Position numbers and translations under genes: made by a program. From NCBI GenBank assembly GCA_950022655.1, contig OX465583.1, positions 33,631,360-33,695,359 of the forward strand: a stretch of DNA of 64,000 nucleotides, given 5' to 3'. Origin of the DNA: Alentia gelatinosa. Taxonomy: Eukaryota; Annelida; Polychaeta; Phyllodocida; Polynoidae. The first letter of the stretch is position 1. Each line of letters begins with the position of its first letter. Shown piece by piece: positions 35,624-47,009 of this stretch. The notes under the pieces are model-generated. The model did not search any database. It saw only the letters and a list, made by a program, of their open reading frames with translations, and was not told where the DNA came from.

Positions 35624-36011
35624 AATATTATATATATATTACTGTTTGGATGGATAACAACAGAGGTACAGCACTCTCAGTTGCAACTCGCAGTTAAAAC
35701 CACTTAGCAGTCACTAGTTTTCGGTCAGCAGTGCAACCTAAACACTAGAAGATTCACGAATCATGGAGCTTCTTCAAAGATACTCCCATACACCTGAACA
35801 CATTGTCTTGTGCAAATACCGAGTTTCGGTTTCGACTGACGTGGTACTGGTCAAACAACAGCCTGAACAACAGTTCTACCCTAGACAGGTGTCTCCCTAC
35901 CCTAAACATTGAGTTGCTCTCATGTGACTAGTTTACCTGAGCCCCTTAGAATGTTAAACACTGCTGGTACCTGGCGAGCGCCGTATCTCTGTTTCTCAAT
36001 CCGACGACCCT

Positions 36012-36335
36012 GTAACATAGTAGACTCATGGTAAAATAGCACTGGACTTGTAATCCCAAGGTTGTCAGACTTTGTTGATTCGAGTCCCACTGCAGCCACT
36101 TTTCTCTTTCACCCCCAGCAGTGTAGATTTACTGCTACATCAAAGGCCAATCCTTCTCATACCATGTCTATGTGGTGTGGGAAGTAAAAGAACTCTCACC
36201 TCGGTAAATGTGTAGGGGTGGGAATTCTTCCTAAATTCATTATATAGATTCGATCACCACCCTTGTTGTGTAAAAGAACCTTAAGAAAGTCCGGTGAGAA
36301 CCTGCAATGGTTACCTGGACGTTAAATCAAACCCA
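36012..36335 (+). repeat. tRNA-derived SINE, full length
   Basis: The head has the CTTGTAATCCCAAGGTTG block and a B box GATTCGAGTCCC near 36080. The body carries CCAATCCTTCTCATACCAT and AAAAGAACTCTCACCTCGG, and the tail GTAAAAGAACCTTAAGAAAG then GGACGTTAAATCAAA. A second tail-like fragment, CCCGGGACGTTAAAC, follows at 36354-36368, possibly the remains of another insertion. Confidence 0.85.
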
Positions 36336-38171
36336 CAATCTACCAACGTAAGTCCCGGGACGTTAAACCTTTAAAATTAAATTCTAGGGTGAAACCTTAT
36401 TTACTTTTACCCTGATTCTCAACACCTGGCAATCCTCAACCTTCACCATTCTCCTCCATTTCATCCTTCTCCAGTCTCCACCCACCACTTTGTTCCCCAG
36501 TTTTCTCCTGTACCCTTTGGCGGTCCCCGAGTTTCTGTACCACGGTCCCCAGCGCACGGCGGCCGTATCCGCTGCTATTATTGGCTGAGTGCATGTTGGC
36601 TTACCAACCGGCTCTGCATTAATCATTGATATGTACCAGTCCACTGTGTGCTGGGTGGGTGGGCGGGGTAAAGGGGTGGTGTGGGGTAAAGTGATGGTGG
36701 GGGTGAGGTGGAAAGAATCTAAACAGTTCTAAGCCCCTTCCTCGGGTGTTACATTGCCGCCACAGACACCCTCATAAAGGTAGCATGTCCTACTATAGAC
36801 AGACGACCCCTTCACCTTAATATTGACTATGTAGCCCGGGTTCAGTGCCCGTGTATAGTCCCAGACTGACTCGAGCTGGCATTTCGTGCATAGACAAGCA
36901 TAGCTTTCCGGGGAAGCTTTTAAGGGATGCCTGTAAACGCCCCTTCTCGTTTCGCCAGGCCAGACTGGTCGATTAAATGATTAAAGCAAATAGGTGCGTT
37001 GTACGAACGAACGGAATCTCCTAAGCTACCACAGAAAATTGCATCATTTACGAGACTATAAAAGGACGGAAAAAGAGAAGAATACCGAACTGCGCCTTTG
37101 ATGGTAAAATCGGATGGAAATCAGAGCGCTGGATTAGTCTGCTGTGCAAGTACAGTGTAACTGTCTGTTTAAGATATCATTGTGTGGGAACAACTGTAAT
37201 GTCTCGCGGAATAGAAATACGTCACAGGAAATATTGTGCTGACGGTAAGATTGCGAACAGCCGTTACACCAGTGTAAAGGGGATTAAGTTTATTCCAGAT
37301 ACAGTAATCCCTCCGGCGATTCCAGCAGGTTAGGGCAGGATAGGTGCGTCTAAGATGGACAGTCACTTTCCTCTCTGCAACTCTATTTGCATCTTACCCA
37401 CAGTGGTTCCTGTTTTCCTGACATCCCACAATGGATATAACAGCTCCTCTATTACCCCTTTGTCGTAGTTTTCTGACATCAAGGTCCGGGTGCTGAAAGA
37501 CGAAGCGCAACCATGAACATCGCAGCAAATAGGATCATCTTTCCCAGTTACAGATCTCCATCCACTCTTCGATATGAAAATTATTTTGGACATTCAAGAC
37601 TCCCCTGCGAGTTTGAGACCATCTCTATTATCGTTCTGATAGCATCTAGGATTATGAGTGAAACATATAAAGACTATGGCTACAATGTGAATGAAAATAA
37701 AAAACCTGATACTGTGCTTGTGTTTGAGCCTGGACTCCGCCGGAGAGTGGTTGTGCCTGGAGCTGCGGTCACCGTCTTTTTTTGCCACACTGAGGCTGGG
37801 CGTCAACCGCAGTCAGTCCATGAGAGAGGACCCCCAAGCTGCCCCCTTATCCCTTACTCGCTCATACATACCCCACCAGCTCTGGCACAGCTATCAGGTA
37901 CCCACCCGTTATCTCCCCTCCCACACCCCACATTCCGCTGTCACCTTTCACAATCACACGGACATGGCCTCTGAGTTTTTGACAACAGCCCCTTTAGATG
38001 CTTTTTTATTGCTGCTGGAGTACGTCATGGAGATCTGAATATTCCCTTTACATAGCGAAACTATTGCAGCGAGACACTAGTGTTATGGTCCACTGAGAAT
38101 TCCACATGACCTAGTGATGGATGGGAATGTTTTTTATTGGTTGTCGTATCCCCTGGCTGCAGTCAGCCAGA

Positions 38172-38217
38172 TGTTGTAGTGTGCTTACTCTGATTGATAA
38201 TAAGAAAGCCAGTCACC
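38172..38217 (+). repeat. Short dispersed repeat, copy 2
   Basis: This is the partner of 10401-10451: identical 12- and 13-base ends in the same order, with a diverged middle. Confidence 0.5.
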
Positions 38218-38839
38218 TAGATGAAGCGTGTCTTCTGGGAAAATAATGATGGTTGTAGTCATGAGCCAAACAATACGTGTTAATTACAAGACCCTTTTTC
38301 TCTCAGTCCCCGGAGACATGTCTCAGTCGAACAAATTGATAATATATGCATTTGTAGTTTTCTGTACGTGAAGGTAGGTATATTTGTATTTAGACTTAGA
38401 CTAATAAAGAGCATCTGAAATCAGGAGACTTATACTTACTAGGAACGCATGATTTGATTTATTTTTGGACTTCTTCTGTCATGATAGTGATAATCTTGTG
38501 GTAATGGTTATGATAGGGGAAAGCTCTTCCAGTTTGTATATAATTCGGATGCCATAGACGTAGTTTACTGCTTATTTTCTATCTGACCTACCCGGAATCC
38601 ACGATTTACATGGTTCTCACCCGCATAGCCTAGATGGGGAAAAATTGCAAAGCCTTAACTCTACCTTCCTCTCACCAAACCAGACAGCATACTGGACCTA
38701 TTGCAGCTAGAGAACAGACCAAAAAATTGTAGATGTCTATAGAAGGGCGTCAGCTTGATGCAGACGTGTTTGGTAAGGGTCCCGTGGGAGTTAGGTCTGT
38801 AATGAATGTTTGCTGCACAAATCTTCACGATCAATAGGC

Positions 38840-38928
38840 GAGCAGCTCCCAGCGTAGCCGTGTTTATGCATCTAGGTGAACGTGATCGGGTAGACATGAT
38901 CGCTCATCTCCCATTGTTTGAGCAGCTC
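38840..38928. promoter_or_regulatory. Two dyad motifs GAGCWGCTC
   Basis: Exact copies at 38840-38848 and 38920-38928, 80 bp apart. A third follows 1 kb later at 39922. Confidence 0.55.
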
Positions 38929-39921
38929 ACCCGTCGCGGCATTTGTTTGAGCGCTACTTGACGACCAGCAGTGGGGGGTAAACAAAACAACCCCCGCCTC
39001 TCCCCATAGTCTACCCTAACCCCTCCCTATGTCATGTGTTTCTCTGTGTATCGGACCAGCGCCTACCATGCTCCAAACACCCCTGACCTACGCTCTCACA
39101 CATGTTCTGTGTGATCACTGGTTTCCGTACATCACCAGATCAAACACTTGTTGCACACCATTGCTAACGTGGGACAGATCAGCCAACACTTACTCGTCCT
39201 AGACTCCACCCTGCTGCACATTACTGTACAAGCTGGTAGTGTTGATACCCTAGCCTGCGTGTTCTATATTCAGCCACTATATTGGCTATATTCCAGTATG
39301 ATTCCTATCGATATGCTACATAGGAAAGAGTAAGCTGAGTGCACTTCTTTGAGAGAGCGATTCGGAAAGATTGCTTAGTCTGAAAATAAGCTGTATTAAG
39401 AACAATGTGCTAACCCTGTAAATCTGAGCCAAATAGAAAGAAAAAGGAAAATATGTTTGTACACGAAAAAGTATAAAGAAAGGCCAATTTCAGAGAGAGG
39501 AAGACAAATTTGAATATATAACAATGTATTGCAGAATACCCATTTGATACTTTAAGGGGTAGCTTTAATGTCTATTCTCCATTAGTCCAGCTTGCGATTA
39601 GATTTAACTTGGTTTTACTATGTTGAATCATTAAATCAGAAGTAATTTATATACTTCATGTTGTTAAGGAAACAGATATAAATAAAGCTGGACCATCTGG
39701 GATTTCTCTATTAACACGACGAAGTCTCCCTTTTTCTAACTGGCGAGACTGTTTCTACCACAATATATAAATGCCTCATTTATCATCTAAACAACAGTTT
39801 CAATTGCGGATTATGTAAGATACAATGCCTGTACTGCCTGATAAGATGTTAATCAGGACACAGAGTACTAATTCGACATCAATCAGCATGTATAACTGTG
39901 CACAATACGGACCGCTATCGC

Positions 39922-39930
39922 GAGCAGCTC
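39922..39930. promoter_or_regulatory. Dyad motif GAGCWGCTC
   Basis: Exact copy, in the context CGCGAGCAGCTCAG. Confidence 0.5.
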
Positions 39931-40235
39931 AGAGTGCTGGCGTTGCCTTGTTACCACAGTCCCCAAAGGCTCGTGCTTTAATGGTTGGTAGAGAAGGGCT
40001 GGACCTTAGAATTGAGAGAGCACGGGCTGTTAAAGCTGGGAGAGTAACGATGATTATTCTCCTAAATACAACCCGCTCATCCGGAAGGAGGTGACCGATT
40101 TGATTGAGCCGGCTGTGTTGTAAGTAGAGTGGGTGAAATGCTGAAAAAGGAAGCTCGGCGACCGCCCACCGGATAGCATGACTGCTAGTGTTTGATGGGT
40201 ATAGGTAGTCATTAGTTATTCAGCCTTTGTTGTTG

Positions 40236-40379
40236 CAGAGATGCCAGGATTCCTGGATTTCTTTCTCTGTGTTTTTATGATGTATTGCATTATCAACGTA
40301 TTAGAGATAAAAAAGGAGGACATTTATACAAGGTTAGGATATTATCCGGCTGTTTTCCAAGACCTCATTAGCATCTCTG
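40236..40379. mobile_element. MITE of a three-copy family, copy C
   Basis: The left end is CAGAGATGCCAGGATTCC and the right end CTCATTAGCATCTCTG, giving 144 bp. The element is flanked by GTTG on both sides, a possible 4-bp target-site duplication. It matches copies A and B in length and ends. Confidence 0.65.
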
Positions 40380-42509
40380 GTTGTGATATTAAAATATAAC
40401 ACCTAGATAAGGTTACACCTACAGCCATCGATTATCGAATCAGATCGAAATGAAATTATGTATATTTTTTAGATTGCTTCTTGTATTCTCTAGTCATGTT
40501 TAGTACCCGGTAGATCTTTTTAGTACGTATAGGAAATTCTTGGTATGTTTTATTGTAGTATGCCCTGACGAGAACAGATTCAAAAGAACGCACGCACTCG
40601 AATCATAAAACACAGTTTCGGAAAACCTGTGCCACTCAGTTTTGAAATCGGAATTTAAGAACTGGCCATATTACCTGTGCAATAAATTAAAAAGAAGATT
40701 AAATGATACAAAATTTTCATGACAGATATTGAATTATTTATTCGTGCCCTAAAAGCGCTAAATTTATCACCCATGCAAGAAAGAATGGCCATTAAGAGTA
40801 AGGGAAAAGGCTGCTTTTTTGCACAGACTACAAAAGGCTGCTGTAGATATTTGATATCGGTTGACGGGAACGTGGGCTGTTTTTCATCACTTTTTTCTTA
40901 TCTAAGCGTGCTGACGCGGGAGCTGGCACTGGCTGGCCGTGGCTGGCACGGGGCGGCTGGGATCTGTCAGAGCCTGAGTGCCCTTTTCACCCTGGTTACG
41001 CGAGGGTGTCTAGCTGTGAGGGCTTTGGTGTCTCTCTATATGCCGGGCACAATCAATGCGAGTCTCTTCCCACCATTCCCACGATCGGGCAGCCGGCAGG
41101 TGTGCCAGCCCGCCGCCGCCACCCCTCTCCCCGTCTACCTGGGCCGCCGGCGATCAAGTCGATCCTCGGCCCGCGGGCCAACACCAGCATGCAGGACAGA
41201 ACACGCTTTGCCTCTCAGTAACTGCCGAATAATGAGTAAGGCCTGGTTGGCTTAGATAGGCGCGAGAGCAGCGAGGAGGATGAGGAGGAGGGGAGGGTAC
41301 TATCAGGAGAAGACCCAGGTGCAGCAGCCGAAGGATTAGCTAATACAGTCACTGCGCCGGGGAAATACGTATAGATGGGATTTGTACCGCTCTACCAGTC
41401 TCTCTCCACCCGTAGACGTGCAGCTGTGTCTGACCCGGGACACCGCCACCCTGGCCCCGCACTGCCCTGCTTCCCGCCCCGCCCAGCCCACCTCACAGGC
41501 TTACACTGTGCGCCAGGAGCCGGCCGGATACCCACCGTCCCGTCTTGGGCGCATTTCACCGTCGCTTAGTGCCCGCAGTGGTGGGCGAATCGCTGGTGGG
41601 AGTCGTTACTGGAGTAGCCGCTTCGTGGATGCCCAGTTATGGGACACGTGTGGATTAGCCCTGGAGCATCGGCCCCGCCCCCTCTTCACTAGAGGAGGCG
41701 TTGGTGGACTGAAGGGATTTGCTGAGCGTTATAGGCTGGTATTGCCTGGATGAGCCTAGCTCTGGACATTGTTTCTGATAGTGAGTTGCTCACAATTAGA
41801 CATTAAAGCAATTGGAGCTGGGATAGGAATAACTGCTGATTCTACAGCCAGGAAGCAAAGGGAAATACCAGTAGCAGCAGCAGTAGCAGCAGTCACCAAG
41901 GCGCCAACAACAGTGGAAACCCAGCCTCCACACCTCCCATTGTCAGCCCCTCTCTCTACCATAGTGATAATTACGGCCGAGGCATTTTGGCTCCCTACAA
42001 TAGTCCTGCGTGTGGAAGTCGCATTAAAACAGGAGGACATGCTTGGAGAGTGAAGATGAGAGTAGAGGGGTGTTAGGAGGGTGAATTATTGATCTACCCT
42101 TGCTTTAGTAGGCGTTGTCTGTCTGTCTGACCACCCACCTTCCCGCCGCGCGCCGCCCAAGTCGCGATCACGACTAATGCCTCCTCCTGCCGTTCCGGTA
42201 GTTATCGCGCCGCGCCAGACCAGGCGCCTACCGCACCGACACCATCATCAATCGTTTCTTTTAATTGGCTTGATTGATTAGCAGCCGCCCACGTTTGATA
42301 CTAATTACAAGGTTAAATGGCGCCCTAGCAACACAGACAAGCGTTGGTAGCTGGTGTTCCTGTAGGCGATGCTAGCGGCTTCTCAGGGGTGCGCATAGAA
42401 GCATAGTCCCCCCAACCCTGTCCTCTTGTGGTTGGCTAGCCGCTATAGACCGCCACCCTGGTTTTGCGGAATAACATTACCAGGTATGCGCCTGCACTGA
42501 CGCACCTCT

Positions 42510-42546
42510 GAGCAGCTCGGGACTGGCGAGCAGCTCCGAGCAGCTC
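42510..42546. promoter_or_regulatory. Cluster of three dyad motifs
   Basis: Exact copies begin at 42510, 42528 and 42538, that is, spaced 18 and 10 bp, all in the GAGCAGCTC orientation and in a G+C-rich patch. The close spacing suggests a cooperative binding platform (inference). Confidence 0.6.
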
Positions 42547-45227
42547 CTTTGAAGTTGCAGTGATTGCGTCCTGCGGCTTTGTTAGACACCAGCGCCGACA
42601 CTCCTTCTCTCTGATCTCCTATGCACGGTCTAAGAGCAATTAAGCTGCGGAAATGATGTCCCCACGTCAGAAAAGGAGTGTGGTATTGTTTAGTAATTAG
42701 TCTTGCAAGCCCCCCTAAGCTTTTTCATCGGAATAATTCTATTATTTCCCGAGGGGTCGTATGATTGAACCTTTTTTCAGTTCTCCCCTACGCTTTACAT
42801 CATATATCAAACAAGTTTCATATGACAGGTAATTATAAGTGATATTGAGTCAGATCAGACCAGGAGTGTACTTTGAATGTACACGATAATATCTTAGCGA
42901 GTTATATGATATATTATATGTAGTAGCAACGCATGAGGCATCCATATATTCCCTTAAACCACAGGGATTTCTCGGGGCATGATTAAAGGCACTCGGCCCG
43001 TCCTTTGTGAACTAATCACATAGATAGTTGGGGAAGAAGGCACAGCTAGGCAGCATCTAGCCAGACAGTCTGATAGACAGGATGATGGGCACGCTGACAT
43101 ACACGCACGACTTGTACTAACCTCCACGACCCCATCCAGCATATCCATAATGAGAATAGGCATGAGGATTATACATGAGTGATGTAGCGGATATCCAAGC
43201 TATGTCTTGTTGGATAAGGATGGGGATAAAGTGAGAAGTACCCTTTGCTTGTTGCACGCCCTATACAAGGGAGATAGTTCTGTGTTGTACAATACTGTAG
43301 AATCCTTTATGTTTTGTGTAGAGTTCCGGTCAAGGCTCTAGACATTAAAAATAACCGTTGATAAGAACATCGAATCCTCAATTTCCGAAGTAACCAGATA
43401 CGAGAACAGTACATTTTAATAACGATAGCAAGATAATGACGTTGGATGTTTTGATAATATTGGAACACCATCAATTAAAAAAAAAGTTTACTAAATAAAT
43501 AAATACATTTTTGATAAAGACATAAGACTGTGGAACTAGCTAGGAGTTCGAGCCACGTACTTTAGCACCTATTATGCAGGTAATCAGATAATGTTATCTA
43601 CGGTTAACGCACCCCCAACTCCTTAGACTGATATGCTTCTAATTAGCTACTACTGCAAATAGCCCCTTCCCCCGAACCCTGACACCCAATTTGTCCAAGC
43701 CTGGGCGCTGCTGTGTGCCCCTGCTTATCCCGTTTGGTGATAAGCCATTGCTCACTTCCTGTAAAAAATAATCCCGCAGAAAAAAAACACAAAACCAGAT
43801 TGGTTATTGGCTCACTCTCAATTGCCTCAAAGAATTATGCAACGCTTACCCACGTAGCGTTGTGGGTGTGGGAGAGGTGGGTGAGTGGGGAGGGGGTTGG
43901 CGGGGGACGGAGGCTTTGCTTCGTTTGTCTTGGGCATTACCCAGGATTAATTTCAATGAGTGTCAGCCTCGACTGAACGCACGGCTTAGCAGGTTGAGCC
44001 GCCTTGGCGAGACCCATTTCTTATACTGTTACATCGCGTTCCTGTCAGGTGATCCCGAGTAGAAGAATTCCGAATCAATAGCCGGCAATGAGATGAGAGA
44101 CAGCCATAGATGCCCTCCGTGTGAATAGGTTGGGTGGTCAGGGAATGAACCTCCGCGTGGACCTCTTCTGTATCCTAACACGTTAGACCTGAGCAATTCG
44201 TTGAAAGAGCCAGTGTCTTCGTGGCAGTAAACACGGCCATTACTGGAGGAATTTAGAAACTGCCACAAACTCCGTGGTTGGGAAAGCCTTCAACTTCTTT
44301 TGGTGAGCTGAGAGGTTAAATTGAAACCCGTGACGCGGCTGCGTTTGCAAATTAAAACTAAACGAGGTTTTGGTTCCCAACTGGAGCATTGATTGGCAGT
44401 TTGCAAAGCGGGCTTTTGGGCAATCGTGTCACCTAGATTTCCATTTTAGTCAAACTTTCTGTATAATTAGGCCCTATAAGGTTTAGAGTATCCGTTTTGC
44501 CTTTGCTTTTGGCCAGGTCAATACCATTTCCTGGTGTTTAGATTGGTGTAGGACTTGCATGTCATCGAAGCTTTACATGCAGCCTTCTTTTGGGGATTAC
44601 TTTCTTTTTTTCCCTGAGAACGTCTTACAGACCTGACATGCGACAATGTCCGTAATCGATCCCAGACCCTTATCTTCTCATCACTAAAAGCTTTTCTCAT
44701 ATTTGTAGATCATAAGCAACTTCCCCACAGCTTAGGCACCTCGACCGTCATAAACTACATGAATGTCTGACAGACTACTCATGTGATTGCATAGACGAAT
44801 CATTTCCCTTTGTGTAAATATGAAAGTAGTGGACCATAACTTTCAATATTTCCCTCGAATACAAACTTTGAGACAGACGTCCTCTGTGATTTGAAGGTGC
44901 ATCTCCACCTTGTAAAAATACCAATCCCCCATCAGCGGATAACTACCCTACTCATCAAAGATTTAATATCTTTATATGTGTGAAAAGAATCCTCCCTTAT
45001 ATTGGATCTCCTGTTGATTATCTTGAACGTAGAGGCCGTATTATTTGTGAAGTGAGCAAAACAGAAGCTGCCAGGAAGGACATTCTGCGCTTCTGTGAGT
45101 CAATTATAGCAGGGCCAGTAGAGAAAATCTGGTCCGTAGTTTAGAAACTCTGCACCACTCAGTTGCTGCCATGTAGCGTCTGCGGTCTCTGATACCCGCC
45201 CGTCCTTCACTTGTCAAGGATCCACCG

Positions 45228-45295
45228 CCCACTGCCCACCGCCGCCCACTGCTCACCGCCGCCCACTGCTCACTGCTCACCTCCCACTGCCTGCA
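45228..45295. repeat. Short C-rich tandem repeat
   Basis: About four imperfect copies of a 16-17-bp unit built from CCGCCCACTGCTCAC are seen. Confidence 0.6.
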
Positions 45296-46525
45296 GCGTC
45301 AGCCTGATACTCACATCTCGCCGACTGTCTGCAAACACTGGGCGGAGCGGTAGTGATGGAACATTTTGGGCATGTTTCAGTGTTTGAGGAGTAGGCTTGA
45401 TTTGCCTCCTCATATGATGGCTGCGAGCTGGAGATGAAGAAGAGCGTGACCAAGTAGAATGTATTCTGTTTAGCTCAGAGGCGAGCCCAGCCACAGATAA
45501 CAGAAATAAGACACGTATGAGACGTCGCACCAGTGGTGATTACCTCCAGGGAACTAGACTTGATGATACTCACTGGTTACAGCTACAAGGTATCATAACC
45601 TACCGTTCCCCAATTTTCCCCTCTTGCACCTTGTTCCCTCCTATACACACACCCCCATCATAGCTCCACGCCTTACTCAGGCCCAGCTCTAACCCCTAAC
45701 CCATACCCTCTCCATCTCTCCGCTCACTGACCGCCGAGGGTCTCTGTGCGATGAGAGAGGATCAAGGAGGCGGTGGATTTCTGGATTATCGGCCTGGTTG
45801 CGCGTGTATGAAGGCCTCCAAGAATTTGTCAGGCGCCGTGGACGAGAGCCTGGAGGAGCCATAGGAATACCCACTTTAAAACTGTTCTGGTATGATGGTC
45901 TACCACATATTTAAGCCATGAATACTGTTGCTTCTCTTAGTATATTGACTACTACCACGTATAAACTGACATTATTGATTATATCCAACTGGATTCCCAT
46001 TCTAGCTCTGTGAGCATATATGCGAATGACCATTCGTTGTCAGAGAGAGCGAATAGCGCATGGGAGGTAACCAAACATGTTTAATTTTCTCCCTCTTGAT
46101 GATTGGCTGATATGATTTCTATTTGGAGGAGGCCTCAATCGCAGCTGTGTTTCTCTGTGTATCTCAAGATAGAACAAATAGCTGCATGCAAGCCGAGCCA
46201 CCACAATGCTAGAGAATCTTGTGTTTTTTATATGGTCTTCAAACCTTGTATTGCTTGGCGGCCAGGGATTATGCAAGCTTGTGTAACTGGTTTCTAGTGA
46301 CTGATTGGCAGAATCAAGAAATGACGCACGCGGAGTTTTCTCGTCGCAACGTGGGCCTCTATTGCCAATAATTCCATCAGGGTGTTCCCTGAGCTACGGA
46401 CCACATACGAGACAGTGTTAAAAAGCAGTCAGTGTGTGCACATACCGACCAGCACCAGATTCAGAGAGAGGAGATTGGTCGTTAAGACGTGGTGTGTGGA
46501 CATACCAGGATCATACATAGTCCAT

Positions 46526-46534
46526 GAGCTGCTC
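46526..46534. promoter_or_regulatory. Dyad motif GAGCWGCTC upstream of exon A
   Basis: Exact copy 371 bp before the ATG of candidate exon A. Confidence 0.5.
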
Positions 46535-46896
46535 GATGATGATGGCAGATAAATAGTATGAGTGGATATAGTGGCCTGGATTTGGAACCCAGATGAGAAA
46601 TCCCATTCTCCAGTACCAAGCCGTTGGATCAGATGGGGAATTGGATATTCATTGTAGGAGACACAGAGTCTGGAAAATTATAGTGCGCAGGAAACGGACA
46701 CAATCGCAATATAAGGATATATATCGTGCGTGCAGCTTTAACAGTAAGTGTGACTGACACCAGACATAAATTCTTTCTCAGTGCAGAATTGCACCATACA
46801 TAGTGATGAGATTGCATTTGCACTGATGAAAAACATTCTGATTGAACATACAAAATCACCTCCTGAGAACAGGCCCGGTGGATACTCACCCAAATA

Positions 46897-47009
46897 ATGT
46901 CTGACAAAATCGCCACGGGCATGCTGGAGGCGCTCAACCTGAGCTCACGGTCTACCAGCATGGATAAGGAGGTGGGGTACGAACTGCTCAGCCTGTTGCT
47001 GCTCATGGG
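46897..47009 (+). CDS. Candidate alternative first coding exon A
   Basis: An ATG at 46897 (A at -3) follows an in-frame TGA at 46864 and opens a 37-codon frame beginning MSDKIATGMLEALN and ending ELLSLLLLM plus two bases GG, then a strong donor GG|GTAAGC at 47010. The phase is 2. The last ten residues resemble those of exon B (58500-58570: ELMVLVLMLG), and the X11 exon at 3528-5821 also ends in phase 2. A dyad motif lies 371 bp upstream. I infer an alternative start for a downstream gene, possibly a short X11/Mint isoform lacking the acidic N-terminus. The peptide itself is not recognised. The opposite-strand frame 46629-47021 is a shadow. Confidence 0.45.

Larger units (their letters stand above)
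36370..40235. other. Non-coding stretch with G-rich tract and dyad motifs
   Basis: The tract 36650-36715 is rich in GGGG runs. The longest frame, 37513-37974 (+, 153 residues), turns Pro/His/Leu-rich and has no domain. The block at 38172-38217 repeats 10401-10451. Dyad motifs occur at 38840, 38920 and 39922. The frame 39825-40094 (+) has no recognisable features. Confidence 0.5.
40380..46525. other. Non-coding stretch with G+C-rich islands at 40900-41760, 42100-42620 and 43840-43920
   Basis: The island at 40900-41760 has open frames in several phases and both strands (longest 40719-41255 +, 178 residues) but no domain, so I read it as a CpG-island-like patch, perhaps a promoter. A CAG-rich run lies at 41868-41895, the three-dyad cluster at 42510-42546, a G-rich tract at 43855-43915, and a CCACTGCTCACCGCCG-like tandem at 45228-45295. 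Confidence 0.5.

Noticed and set aside
37513..37974. 153-residue open frame
   Set aside because: No domain and no splice context; composition shifts abruptly to Pro/His-rich, and overlapping frames exist on both strands.
40719..41255. 178-residue open frame
   Set aside because: It starts in A+T-rich DNA and stays open only because of the G+C-rich island; other phases are also open and no family is recognisable.
43530..43620. A fifth SINE or tRNA-like fragment around GGAGTTCGAGCC
   Set aside because: There is a partial B box only, with no A box at the right distance and no family body.
888..44110. Recurrent GAGA(T/C)AGCCATAGATG-like phrase near 888, 10458 and 44090
   Set aside because: Similarity is limited to about 15 bases with mismatches and no shared flanks.
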